Assembly: GCA_947498935.1 (NCBI GenBank)
Contig: CANMMM010000010.1
Span: 82,426-146,425, forward strand
Direction: 5' to 3'
Length of the DNA stretch: 64,000 nucleotides
DNA from: an uncultured Aquimarina sp.
Lineage (GTDB): Bacteria; Bacteroidota; Bacteroidia; Flavobacteriales; Flavobacteriaceae
Shown: piece after piece, positions 1 through 9,648 of the stretch
How positions within the stretch are numbered: position 1 is the stretch's first letter
Layout of the letters: the number at the start of each line of letters is the position of its first letter
The notes under the pieces: generated by a model
What the model was told of the DNA's origin: nothing
Databases searched by the model: none
Seen by the model: the letters and a program-made list of their open reading frames with translations, nothing else
Program-made: the position numbers and the translations under genes

Positions 1-251
1 CCATCGAATTTTAATGATTTTTTTGGTTTACTACATACAATACCCTTTTATAATTCCTTGATAACATATACGTATTTTATCTCATAAAAGCATTCCTATT
101 TATAGGGGGGAAATATGTTAATAGTTAATCCCTTACAACTACTAGACATCTGTTAATTAACATCTTTATACAAGGGATTATTCCCTAATTTTGAGATGTT
201 ATTTCGCGAGTAACACACACAAATTATTTACAAATCATTCAATCATTAATC

Positions 252-896
252 ATGAAAAAACTTTTTATTTTAGCATTCATTATGCTTTCCGTATTGGTTA
301 CTTCTTGTCAAAAAGAAGAAGCTACTAATGACACATTTATCGAAAATGCAGCAGATACAGCTACTGTGCCTCAATTCGATGAAACCAACAAAGAACTTAC
401 TGCTTGGGAAAACTTCCCTGATGAATTAAAAAATGCAGAGCGTATCGAAAATGATGGAGTATATAGTAAAGCCTTTTCATACCAAGCAGGTCCCTATGGT
501 GGTAATGGTGGAAAACCTTTTGGTTTTAACCCGCCTACTACGCATAAAATTCATGCCATCGCACTGAGAGCTGGGTCTAAAATAGACAATCTAGTTGTGT
601 ATTACAGAAGACCTAATGGTACGATATATACGCCACTAAGCACAGGAGGTAATGGAGGAACGTATTATATCTACTTTTTCCAAACTGGTGAGTATATCAA
701 AAAAGTAGCAGGAAGAAGTGGAAGCTTATTAGATCGTTTAACGATCACTACTAATAAGAAAAGTTTCTCTCACGGAGGAAATGGAGGAAAACCATTCGTA
801 GTACCCATTCCTCCTACAGGATTCCAAATACTTGGTTTCTTTGGTAGATCTGGACGCCTTATCGATAATATCGGAGTGTTTGTACATACCTTATAA
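252..896 (+). CDS. Lipoprotein with jacalin-like lectin domain
   Basis: Lipobox-like LVTSCQ; GPYGGNGGKPF and repeated I..I.(L/G)R(A/S)G..(I/L)D.(L/I).(V/I) blocks typical of jacalin-like beta-prism lectins. Confidence 0.75.
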   Translation: MKKLFILAFIMLSVLVTSCQKEEATNDTFIENAADTATVPQFDETNKELTAWENFPDELKNAERIENDGVYSKAFSYQAGPYGGNGGKPFGFNPPTTHKIHAIALRAGSKIDNLVVYYRRPNGTIYTPLSTGGNGGTYYIYFFQTGEYIKKVAGRSGSLLDRLTITTNKKSFSHGGNGGKPFVVPIPPTGFQILGFFGRSGRLIDNIGVFVHTL

Positions 897-1165
897 ATTG
901 TGGTAGTATGCAATGTTGCATCATATAGGCACTGGTTATTCAGGCATTCGATCAAGTGATCTACTACATCACTTCTTTGAGAACAATGCTATCGCATTTC
1001 GTCCCTAGCCTATGAGTTAGCATTGCTAAGCAACGATGTGGTGTCAACCACTTCAGCAAATAACTACTATACACAAACCAACAATTTGATTATTTTTTTT
1101 GATTACAACTATAGAGGGTGCACTGCTTGCAGGCATCCTCTATTTTTTATTCCTTATGGTAGTTA

Positions 1166-1585
1166 TCAATCTTTATGCAATTTGGATAGCATGGCATCAA
1201 AATCCCGTGTCCATTCGGGATGTGTATGCCAGCGCAATTGCTGTCCATCTCCGTACGTTCTAGGAACGATATGAAAATGTAAGTGGAATACCTCCTGCTG
1301 CGCCTGTGCCCCTGAATTGCTAATGACCTGAATATCTCGTATACCTAGTTTTTCTTCGTATAACTTACAGACACGTTTTACGGTCGTGATTACGTCTTGC
1401 AATACAGTTTCTGGAATATCGAACATGGATGTATAATGCTGTTTCGGAATGACGAGCGCATGATAGCGACTTGCAGGATGGATATCCAAAAAAGCGTAGG
1501 TAGTTTCAGTTTCATAGACTTTCCATGAGGGTGCTTCTCCGCTAACGATACGACAAAAAATACAATCATCCATAGCAGTACTCAT
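1166..1585 (-). CDS. HIT family protein (histidine triad hydrolase)
   Basis: N-terminal CIFCRIVSGEAPS and HLHFHIVPR histidine triad. Confidence 0.92.
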   Translation of the reverse strand: MSTAMDDCIFCRIVSGEAPSWKVYETETTYAFLDIHPASRYHALVIPKQHYTSMFDIPETVLQDVITTVKRVCKLYEEKLGIRDIQVISNSGAQAQQEVFHLHFHIVPRTYGDGQQLRWHTHPEWTRDFDAMLSKLHKD

Positions 1586-2524
1586 TTAGATACCTAATAC
1601 TTTTTTGATTTTACTCCCTAAAGAGGTACTATTTTGCCCAGGTTTCTCATCTTCTTCAAACAGGATTCCTTTTACATTCAGGTGGTGTCCTACCTGTTCT
1701 TTTCCGTAGTCCTGCTCAAAACCAACTACTTGTTTTCGGTATTTACACAATTGGCAATTCATATATGCAGTACCTGTTTTGGCTTCTTCTAATCGTTCGT
1801 CAAAGGCCTTGAGCAATAATTCGTCTGTACCAAAGGGGGCTGTGTATATAAATTCTTGTGCTGATTGTGCGTTTCTATCACTCACATGCCCATAAATACG
1901 TTCTAGCAATACGCCTGTAAAAAAGAAAAACGGAATCACTACGGTACGCTTAAATCCTAGTTTTTCTACCATCTGTAGGGATTCATCTACCATAGGATAC
2001 GCAGTACCACTGTAGGCTGTAGTGGCAAATCCAAACCCCATGCCTTCCCATAACATACTGGTTAGTTTACACACATCGCTATTGGCATCTGGATCTGTAG
2101 TTCCTCTACCTACCACCACGAGACAGGTTTCTTTTCTAGAGATTTCGGGTAAGGGCGCTAAGGCTTCCTCGATACGTTTGACTGCTAGGTCTAATAAAAA
2201 GGAATTAACCCCGATATGTTTTCCCATCTGTATGGTTAGATCCTCATGATAACCCTGAATGGTATTGAGCTCATACGGGATGTCATTCTTAGCATGTGAT
2301 CCTGCAAATAAAATAACGGGAAGGGCATATATTTTTCGGATTCCACTGAGGTACATTCGTTCTACAGCAGCCTCATAGGTAGGGTGATTAAATTCTAAAA
2401 AACCATAATCTACCTCGTAGTCATCTTGGTAGCGCTCTTGTAGGATGGTTACCAGTTTTTTAAACGAAGTAATGGCAGCTTTTCTACGGCTTCCATGTCC
2501 ACAAAGTAAAATTCCTTCTTTCAT
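1586..2524 (-). CDS. cbiX: Sirohydrochlorin cobaltochelatase/ferrochelatase, CbiX-like
   Basis: MKEGILLCGHGSRRKAA start, two CbiX-like halves, located in a cobalamin cluster. Confidence 0.85.
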   Translation of the reverse strand: MKEGILLCGHGSRRKAAITSFKKLVTILQERYQDDYEVDYGFLEFNHPTYEAAVERMYLSGIRKIYALPVILFAGSHAKNDIPYELNTIQGYHEDLTIQMGKHIGVNSFLLDLAVKRIEEALAPLPEISRKETCLVVVGRGTTDPDANSDVCKLTSMLWEGMGFGFATTAYSGTAYPMVDESLQMVEKLGFKRTVVIPFFFFTGVLLERIYGHVSDRNAQSAQEFIYTAPFGTDELLLKAFDERLEEAKTGTAYMNCQLCKYRKQVVGFEQDYGKEQVGHHLNVKGILFEEDEKPGQNSTSLGSKIKKVLGI

Positions 2525-2545
2525 CTGTTTCTTTTTTATTTTTTT

Positions 2546-2634
2546 GCGTTAGGGATTGCAGCGGCATCCTTTTGGTGGCGTCTTAGCGCTGCCAAAAGAT
2601 ACAGCGGAAAGCCCGACCCTTGTGGTAACGCCCT
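2546..2634 (-). repeat. GCGTTAGGGAT/AACGCCC structured element, copy 1
   Basis: gcgttagggattgcagcggcatcc...cagcggaaagcccgacccttgtggtaacgccct; between cbiX and cobA. Confidence 0.9.
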
Positions 2635-2642
2635 ACTCATCC

Positions 2643-3365
2643 TTATGCTATCGGTGCTGCTCCTACTATCACTACTGCGGGCATTTGTAATAAACTTTCT
2701 GCTACTAATGCTTGTATCGTACCCAATGTACCATTGAGAATTGCTTGGTCTTCTCTAGACACTCTAGAGGCAATAGTCACGGGTATTTCGGGATCTTTAC
2801 ACACCTCTAATAACTTGGGGATGATGCGATGCAAACTCTTTAATCCCATATAGATAGATATGGTATTACCTGCCTTGAGCATGTGCGCGATACCATTTAG
2901 CTGCTCAAAAGAATAATCGGCAGTATGTGCCGTGCAAATGAGCATGGCATTGGATTTATTGCGTTCTGTGATCGGTATATTAAAAATCGTAGCAGCGGCC
3001 AGTGCTGCCGATATACCCGGAATGACCTCAAAAGGCACTTCGGCGGCTGTCAGATACCGAGCTTCCTCAGCGGCTCTTCCATATATATAAGGGTCTCCTG
3101 ATTTAAGGCGTACCACTTTTTTGCCTTGCTCGTAGTACTGCTGTAATAAGGAATTGATTTTTTGCTGTCGTTCGATCTGATCAAAGGTATCCCCGAATTT
3201 ACGGCCTACATATATTTTTTCTCCTTGTGTATTGATCGCTAAAACACGATCCGAAACCAGATTATCGTGCAGAATTATTTCGGCTGCGGCTATCAATCGA
3301 TGCGCTTTGATGGTCAATAAATCTGGATCTCCAGGTCCAGCGCCTATAATTGCTACAGGGTGCAT
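2643..3365 (-). CDS. cobA: Uroporphyrinogen-III C-methyltransferase
   Basis: GAGPGDPDLLTIKAHRLI, VVRLKSGDPYIYGRAAEE, PGISAA motifs of SUMT. Confidence 0.93.
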   Translation of the reverse strand: MHPVAIIGAGPGDPDLLTIKAHRLIAAAEIILHDNLVSDRVLAINTQGEKIYVGRKFGDTFDQIERQQKINSLLQQYYEQGKKVVRLKSGDPYIYGRAAEEARYLTAAEVPFEVIPGISAALAAATIFNIPITERNKSNAMLICTAHTADYSFEQLNGIAHMLKAGNTISIYMGLKSLHRIIPKLLEVCKDPEIPVTIASRVSREDQAILNGTLGTIQALVAESLLQMPAVVIVGAAPIA

Positions 3366-3367
3366 AC

Positions 3368-4186
3368 TTATATCAATTTTAAAGGATCGGGATGTACGTA
3401 GGTATATCCTAATAACTCCTTGCTTTTGGTATTGGATATGATCTTATACGCTACAGTGGGTGTTACTGCAAAGGCAGGAGGTGTCAATCCTATTTTTTGG
3501 GCTGCTAAGGTATAAAAATCTTTGCGCAATGGATGTTCATCAGCACTGCCATTTATGATATGCCCCCACGCCTCTTGGGTAATCACAGCGTCTATGACTC
3601 CTATGCAATCCTCTCTATGAATTACATTTATAGGTGCATCACCATTCTTTACCTCCTTTTTATTGGCCAAAAATCGCCCTGGCAATCGATCATCGCCTAT
3701 CAGTCCTGATAGCCTAATGATCGTAAGGCGGTCTTGGAGTGCGGTGCGTAACAACTGCTCTACAGCTGCCACGGCTTTTCCCGATTCTTTTTCGGGGGCA
3801 ATCGCTAGCGACTCGGATACGACGGCATTGGTATTCTGATATACCGAAGTAGAACTGATAAAAATGACTTTCTGATGAGCAGGAATATATGGAATAAGCT
3901 CCTGGATTTGCTGCTGATAGATGGCGATGATATTAGGAATCCGCTTAGGCGGAAAGTTAATCACCAATACCTCGCTATCGGCTAGAAAGTCTGTATACAT
4001 TGCTGGTGTAACTGTTTCTGACCCTAACGTTAGTAGATAGGGGGTGATACCTGCTTGCTGTAAGGTCTCTATCTTACTCGCAGTGGTCGTTGTGCCATGG
4101 ACTGCTATGCCTTGGGCAATGTAGTGCTTGGCAAGGGGTAGTCCTAGCCAACCACAACCCAGTATACTGATTTTTTGTAGTGTCAC
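3368..4186 (-). CDS. NAD(P)-binding Rossmann/SDR epimerase-like protein (YeeZ-like)
   Basis: ISILGCGWLGLPLAKHYI dinucleotide-binding motif. The supplied ORF starts at 4264, but that overlaps the upstream CDS; a GTG start at 4186 (VTLQKISILG) fits better. Confidence 0.75.
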   Translation of the reverse strand: MTLQKISILGCGWLGLPLAKHYIAQGIAVHGTTTTASKIETLQQAGITPYLLTLGSETVTPAMYTDFLADSEVLVINFPPKRIPNIIAIYQQQIQELIPYIPAHQKVIFISSTSVYQNTNAVVSESLAIAPEKESGKAVAAVEQLLRTALQDRLTIIRLSGLIGDDRLPGRFLANKKEVKNGDAPINVIHREDCIGVIDAVITQEAWGHIINGSADEHPLRKDFYTLAAQKIGLTPPAFAVTPTVAYKIISNTKSKELLGYTYVHPDPLKLI

Positions 4187-4190
4187 GTAA

Positions 4191-5027
4191 TTATAATTTA
4201 ATCGACTCGGCATCTTGGATGCGCAATGCTGTGGGTTCCATAGACAGATAGATGCGTAACACATGCTCCCATGTAGTCGTATCTGTTTCGCGTATCCAGC
4301 AGGTCATCAGATGCTTGCCTTTTTTATTTTTTAGGCGTATTGCCTTGGTAAAGATAGTGCTTTTTCGAAGCCAAATAACCTCTGCCACACTCACTTTTCT
4401 ATCGGCTATAGCTGCATCAATATCCTTTGGAATCCCTGCAATAGTCAATTGCGTATCGAGATTGGGTCCCGTAATCGTTGCCTGATACGTATCTGTATAG
4501 AGTACTTGGTGCGGTTCTGTAATCGGTAGTAAGTCTACGCCTTCGTCTAGCTGTACAGCGATGGGTCTTGGCGCTGTAAACAAGTATTGAAACAAGGGAT
4601 ATAAATGCTGATCCGATGCAAAAGCTCTCGCTACCAACACCTCGCCATGAGGTGCTTCTGTCTGTAGTTTAAACACGGGCAGTGCCAAGGTTCTTTCTTG
4701 ATCGGTAACCATATCAGACCAACCTTCTCGGTACAATAAATAGTCCTCTACTGGTTGTTGCTGTTCTACATGCGAGGCTACAACGGCGACTGCTTTTTCG
4801 GGGGTAAGCTCTTTATACCAATAATTACCTGGCTGTACGATACATGTGGGCGCATTTTCGCAGCGTCCATTACACCTTGTTTTTATGGTATGGGTGCTAT
4901 CCCATAATCCTTGATTTCGCAAATAAGCTCTGGCTTCGCGCACTGCGATTTCGCTATTGGCTTTCTGGCAGGAACCGCCGTCACAGAATTGAAACGTGGT
5001 CGTTACTTTAGATAGGTTTTTTCCCAT
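4191..5027 (-). CDS. (2Fe-2S) ferredoxin-domain protein of the cobalamin cluster
   Basis: C-x(n)-C pattern CDGGSC...CNGRCENAPTC typical of thioredoxin-like 2Fe-2S ferredoxins; first gene after the cobalamin riboswitch. Confidence 0.75.
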   Translation of the reverse strand: MGKNLSKVTTTFQFCDGGSCQKANSEIAVREARAYLRNQGLWDSTHTIKTRCNGRCENAPTCIVQPGNYWYKELTPEKAVAVVASHVEQQQPVEDYLLYREGWSDMVTDQERTLALPVFKLQTEAPHGEVLVARAFASDQHLYPLFQYLFTAPRPIAVQLDEGVDLLPITEPHQVLYTDTYQATITGPNLDTQLTIAGIPKDIDAAIADRKVSVAEVIWLRKSTIFTKAIRLKNKKGKHLMTCWIRETDTTTWEHVLRIYLSMEPTALRIQDAESIKL

Positions 5028-5045
5028 ACAATTTAGTAGTATTTA

Positions 5046-5065
5046 GAAGTGGTTTAAGCCACTTC
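5046..5065. repeat. Minimal GAAGTGG-tttaag-CCACTTC inverted repeat (smallest member of the GAAGTGG family)
   Basis: Perfect 7-bp inverted termini matching the ends of the larger copies. Confidence 0.55.
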
Positions 5066-5190
5066 ATGGGGGAAAAGTATAGAAATACAAATAATACGGT
5101 ATACTCCTCTTATACATCTGCAGATCGTCATACACGCATACTATTCGATATATCCAACTCTTTACCCGAGAGTTACACATACATTCGATA

Positions 5191-5375
5191 TGGCAGGTCT
5201 CCTGACTTACGCAATCGCATCACCTTCCCATAGTCTCACTACAGTGGTATATATAGATACGATCTCTTATTGCGCATTACAGTTGCGGGAACAGCTTTGG
5301 GATTACACCAAATTCCCTTTTCATCTTAGGTAGTTACTAAGAACCATAACGTAGGAACGAATGTACTTGATTTCC
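5191..5375 (-). promoter_or_regulatory. Cobalamin (AdoCbl) riboswitch
   Basis: Minus strand reads ...GGGAAT..GGTGTAATCCCAAAGCTGTTCCCGCAACTG...AAGTCAGGAGACCTGCC, the hallmark conserved blocks; sits upstream of the minus-strand cob genes. Confidence 0.93.
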
Positions 5376-5423
5376 TGACAATAACCTATTGCCACCTTCC
5401 CAAAGTTTACTTAATTCTATGTT

Positions 5424-5511
5424 GGGCGTTCCCCAAGGGTCGGGCTATCCGCTGTATCTTTTTTGGCTTTTTAAGAAGCCAAAAAAGGATGCCGCTCCTA
5501 TCCCTAACGCA
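5424..5511 (+). repeat. GCGTTAGGGAT/AACGCCC structured element, copy 2
   Basis: gggcgttccccaagggtcgggctatccgctgtatc...ggatgccgctcctatccctaacgca. Confidence 0.9.
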
Positions 5512-5530
5512 GTGATTCGTTATTACACAA

Positions 5531-6076
5531 TCACACCATATTATCTTCTACAAGCATCGATTGAATATATGCCACGCGTTCTGCAACAGTTCCCCTAGGC
5601 AATACCTGTATGCTAAATCCTAATTGACGATATAAATCCAGTAACTGCGATTGGATAGCACAAGCGTCTGCATAGGTTTGTAATCGCTGTGGATCTCTGG
5701 TATAAATAGCACTCCACAAAGGAGCAACCCATACTGTAGTATGATAATAATCTGTGTATGGAAAATCGAGCAACCCACTAGGTATCTTAGCTGCACTAGC
5801 ACGTAGATAGGCTATCACATCTGGCAATCCTCTATCTACAAAAGTATCCTGTACAATCACCTCATCTAATTGGGTTGTAATTTCACGACTCACTAATGCA
5901 GCAAAACCCACTACATCCTCCCATGGAGTACATGTTCCCCCAGTAGTTTGCTGCTGGTGAATCACTGCTCGCGCTACTTCTGCTTCGCAAGCATGCCCCG
6001 CTGAAGCCAACGCTGCTAGCAAAGTAGTTTTTCCTGTTCCAGGCGCACCTGTAATGATGTATCGTTTAGGCATCAT
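5531..6076 (-). CDS. AAA_28-like P-loop ATPase/kinase in the cobalamin cluster
   Basis: GAPGTGKTTLL Walker A; NadR-kinase-like length and layout; overlaps the cbiB start. Confidence 0.75.
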   Translation of the reverse strand: MMPKRYIITGAPGTGKTTLLAALASAGHACEAEVARAVIHQQQTTGGTCTPWEDVVGFAALVSREITTQLDEVIVQDTFVDRGLPDVIAYLRASAAKIPSGLLDFPYTDYYHTTVWVAPLWSAIYTRDPQRLQTYADACAIQSQLLDLYRQLGFSIQVLPRGTVAERVAYIQSMLVEDNMV

Positions 6077-7001
6077 AATACAAATAATATCCTAGCGCAA
6101 TCAGGAATACAAAAACAGCTGTGACCCTATGATTGATCTGTATTACAGTTCGTAATTCCTCTGGGGCTAGCGCTCTATCTCGATCCCCTATAAAGGGTTT
6201 GGGTACCAACTTTCCATGATAGTAGTTCGGTCCACCAAAGGTACACTCCAAAATAGCTGCCAAGGCTGCTTCTGGATACCCTGCATTAGGACTAGCATGT
6301 TGCTTGCCATAGCGCAGTACAAAAGGAATCTTATGCAACTTACCACTCACTACCAACATCAGTAGCGCGGTAATTCGGGCAGGGATATAGTTGGCTACAT
6401 CATCTAGCTTAGCGGCAAACTTACCAAAGTACAGGTAACGATCATTTTTATATCCGATCATAGAGTCTAAGGTATTGATCATCTTATACCCCATGGCGCC
6501 TGCAATCCCAAATAGTGCGTAATAAAAAAGTGGAGCAATCACCCCGTCACTTAGATTCTCGGACATGGTTTCGAATACTGCTTTTTGGATTTGCTGTGCA
6601 TCCAGCATTTTGGTTTCTCTCCCTACAATCCACGAAAGGCGTTTTCTACCTGCTTCTAATCCCTGTGCCAATGCTTCGAATACGGCCTTTCCTTCATCTA
6701 TCAGGCTTTTATTCGCCAATGCATAAAACACAACTACCGATGCTATGAGATCATGTAAGATAGGATACGGCAGCGTTAACTGCGTAAGCATCCCGAAAAA
6801 CGCAGCGGTAGCCATCACCAATACTACTGTAAGCAGTATTCCCTTTAGAAGACGATGCGAGTTTTTATTCAACCAGCGCTCTCCTCTAGCAATACAGTTC
6901 CCAAAAAAACGTATGGGATGTGGTAATTTCCGAGGATCTCCTAGCAACAGATCTAATACGTATCCTATAAGTAAGGGAATGATTATTCGCTGGTATTCCA
7001 T
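6066..7001 (-). CDS. cbiB: Adenosylcobinamide-phosphate synthase
   Basis: LLIGYVLDLLLGDPRKLPHPIRFFG...MSENLSDGVIAPLFYYALFG...SPNAGYPEAALAA...GDRDR. Confidence 0.95.
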   Translation of the reverse strand: MEYQRIIIPLLIGYVLDLLLGDPRKLPHPIRFFGNCIARGERWLNKNSHRLLKGILLTVVLVMATAAFFGMLTQLTLPYPILHDLIASVVVFYALANKSLIDEGKAVFEALAQGLEAGRKRLSWIVGRETKMLDAQQIQKAVFETMSENLSDGVIAPLFYYALFGIAGAMGYKMINTLDSMIGYKNDRYLYFGKFAAKLDDVANYIPARITALLMLVVSGKLHKIPFVLRYGKQHASPNAGYPEAALAAILECTFGGPNYYHGKLVPKPFIGDRDRALAPEELRTVIQINHRVTAVFVFLIALGYYLYYDA

Positions 7002-8005
7002 TCTGCTAAAGCATTAACTAACAATTGATTTTGCGCACTGTCTTGACTTGCTATACGGATATAATGCCCATCCAATCCTCTAAAATTTGATGCATCTCTA
7101 ATAAGCAATTGATGTGTATGCACTAGATACTCTTTTAACTGCGTCGCCACAGGCTGTGCCAACCGTACTAAAAAATAATTCGTAGGCGAAGGTACAACAG
7201 TATACCCTTCTAATGCATCTATCGCTTTTTGGAATGCTGCACTATAGCGAAGTAAGGTCTCCATAGTAGGCACTAAAGCAGTGTAATGGTCATAAATATA
7301 GTTCCCCGCTGCTATCGCCATCGCATTCACACTCCACGGCATGGAGGCTTGTTGTAATTTTTTTTGCCATTGCTCACTACACAGTATATATCCCAATCGA
7401 AGTCCTGGAATAGAAAACAATTTGGTAAGCGAACGAACTATGATCAGGTTATCGAATTCCTGTAGCAAAACAACACTAGAACGAATCTGTGATGTAAAAT
7501 CGATATACGCTTCATCGATCACAAAGGTAGTGTGTGGATGTGCTGTGACTAACTGCCGAATCTCTGCCACAGTATTGCAATACCCATCGGGATTATTAGG
7601 GTTGCAGATAAATACCACTTCTGCATCAAAATGTGTATCGAGTACCGCTGCTCTGTCGTAATATACAGGCTGTACGCCGTGGCACTGACATGCATCTTCA
7701 TACTCAGAAAAAGTAGGTGTTCCGATCGCTGCCGTTTGCCCTGCAAACAGTTTTGTGATCAGATAAAAGGCTTCTGTCGCCCCATTAGTCACCACCACTT
7801 GCGTAGCCCTTAACTGATGATGCGCTGTAATACGCGCTGCTAATTCGTCTGCATTGGGCGTGGGATAATTAGCGATGGTAGGTAATTGCTCCTGAAGGTG
7901 CTGTAGCAATACTGGAGCAGTACGCTGATACCATACATTAGAACTAAAATTAGCTTTGAATACTACCTCGTACCGATAGGCGTCGTCTCCGTGTCCGTAG
8001 ATCAT
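6983..8005 (-). CDS. cobD: Threonine-phosphate decarboxylase / HisC-like class I aminotransferase (CobD/CobC type)
   Basis: MIYGHGDDAYRYEVVFKANFSSNVW; SLTKLFSIPGLRLGY PLP lysine region; overlaps cbiB and cobQ. Confidence 0.85.
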   Translation of the reverse strand: MIYGHGDDAYRYEVVFKANFSSNVWYQRTAPVLLQHLQEQLPTIANYPTPNADELAARITAHHQLRATQVVVTNGATEAFYLITKLFAGQTAAIGTPTFSEYEDACQCHGVQPVYYDRAAVLDTHFDAEVVFICNPNNPDGYCNTVAEIRQLVTAHPHTTFVIDEAYIDFTSQIRSSVVLLQEFDNLIIVRSLTKLFSIPGLRLGYILCSEQWQKKLQQASMPWSVNAMAIAAGNYIYDHYTALVPTMETLLRYSAAFQKAIDALEGYTVVPSPTNYFLVRLAQPVATQLKEYLVHTHQLLIRDASNFRGLDGHYIRIASQDSAQNQLLVNALAEWNTSE

Positions 8006-9483
8006 ACTGTATGTTCCATTTCTGTAATAATAGCTTCTATATCTAGATGCGCATCCAATAAAGCCGCTAATTTATCATAATTTTCTTCTTTGTACTGCTG
8101 GTAATCAAATGGAGTAGCTACTTTTTCAGTCACGTTGGCATCGCTCAATAATTCTTCGATTACCACAGAATTGTCTAAAATCCCATGGATATACGTACCC
8201 CAGCAGTTGTCCTCCAAGTATCCTTCTCCTTCGGTTCCTATCGTATTTAATGGTGTAGCAGTAGTAGCATACTGCGTCACCCCCATGTGGATTTCATATC
8301 CTTTACAGGGCTGTGTGTGATTTTTGAATCTAAATTCGCATTGCACTGTTTTCTTAGTCCTAGCCAGTACAGTGGTAATAGGTAGTATCCCTAAACCCGG
8401 AATGGATTTCACAGTGCCTTCTACTCCATGAGGGTCTTGAATCATCGTTCCTAGCATTTGATACCCTCCACAAATACCTATAATGTGTTTTTGGGCTGCA
8501 TGCGCCTGTAGCACCACACTCGCTATTCCTTTTTCTCTCAAGTAGATCAGGTCTTGAATCGTATTTTTACTTCCCGGTAGAATAATAATATCTGCTGCTG
8601 CAATGCGTTCGGGGTCGTCTGAATAAAACAAATGAGTTCTCGGGTCCTTTTCTAGTACATTAAAATCGGTATAATTGGAAATATAAGGTACTAATACCAC
8701 TGCTATATTGATAGCTCCTTCCACAGCTGTTTGTTGTTTCTGCAATAAGCCTACCGAGTCCTCTTCTTCTATATAAATATCTGTGGCATATGGCAGTACT
8801 CCTATTACTGGAATTCCTGTCAATTCTTCTAAGATGGTTTTTCCTGCTTCGAACAGCGCTGCATCTCCTCTAAATTTATTGATAATAACTCCTTTAACCA
8901 GTGCTTTCTCCCAAGGCTCTAATAATGCTATCGATCCGTATACACTGGCAAACACGCCTCCTTTGTCTATATCTGCTACCAGATATACTACCGCTCCAGC
9001 CGCCGCCGCCATACGCATGTTTACAATATCTCTATGTTTTAGGTTTAATTCACTAATACTGCCTGCCCCCTCTAATACGATAGGACTGTACTTAGTGGCT
9101 AATCGAAAAAATGCTTTTTTGGCTTCTTCAAACAATTGCGCCTTGTGATTGCCTAGAAAATACTCTTTGGCTGTTTGACTCCCCACAGGCTTACCATGCA
9201 ATACGATCTGTGAACTATGCGTACTAGAAGGCTTGAGCAAAATTGGATTCATATCCGTATGACAAGGTATCTTACTCGCCTCTGCCTGTACCGCTTGTGC
9301 CCTACCGATTTCTAGACCATCGGGAGTCGCAAAACTATTAAGAGACATGTTCTGTGCCTTAAAAGGTGCCGGTGCATACCCTTTTTGTTTGAGTAATCTA
9401 CAGATCCCAGTAACCAATATACTCTTGCCTACATCAGACCCTGTGCCTACAAACATGATAGGTCGTGTTTTTTTCATTGCCAT
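8002..9483 (-). CDS. cobQ: Cobyric acid synthase
   Basis: IMFVGTGSDVGKS, FKAQNMSLNSF, GICGGYQMLG, HGILDN glutaminase motif. Confidence 0.96.
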   Translation of the reverse strand: MAMKKTRPIMFVGTGSDVGKSILVTGICRLLKQKGYAPAPFKAQNMSLNSFATPDGLEIGRAQAVQAEASKIPCHTDMNPILLKPSSTHSSQIVLHGKPVGSQTAKEYFLGNHKAQLFEEAKKAFFRLATKYSPIVLEGAGSISELNLKHRDIVNMRMAAAAGAVVYLVADIDKGGVFASVYGSIALLEPWEKALVKGVIINKFRGDAALFEAGKTILEELTGIPVIGVLPYATDIYIEEEDSVGLLQKQQTAVEGAINIAVVLVPYISNYTDFNVLEKDPRTHLFYSDDPERIAAADIIILPGSKNTIQDLIYLREKGIASVVLQAHAAQKHIIGICGGYQMLGTMIQDPHGVEGTVKSIPGLGILPITTVLARTKKTVQCEFRFKNHTQPCKGYEIHMGVTQYATTATPLNTIGTEGEGYLEDNCWGTYIHGILDNSVVIEELLSDANVTEKVATPFDYQQYKEENYDKLAALLDAHLDIEAIITEMEHTV

Positions 9484-9555
9484 TGCTCAGTAAATGAGTT
9501 CCAAAATTAATTCTTTTTAGGTAGAATTCCTTTTGCTGGCAGAAGAGTTGTAAAA

Positions 9556-9648
9556 GAAGTGATTCAAACTTTATGCAATTAGCTGTAAAAATGATCGTTT
9601 GCTCCCAAACTTTGTAGTTTTTGAGTTCCGTAGTGCTGCTATATCAAT
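9556..9648. repeat. Diverged/truncated copy of the GAAGTGG inverted-repeat family
   Basis: gaagtgattcaaact...gatcgtttgctcccaaactttgtagtttttgagttccgtagtgctgctat resembles the copies at 35991 and 50379. Confidence 0.55.

Noticed and set aside
770-955. 61-aa minus-strand ORF
   Set aside because: Overlaps the jacalin-like CDS 3' end in antisense, no motifs
5389-5598. 69-aa plus-strand ORF
   Set aside because: Covers riboswitch-proximal sequence, structured element copy 2 and the 3' end of the kinase gene; not a credible protein
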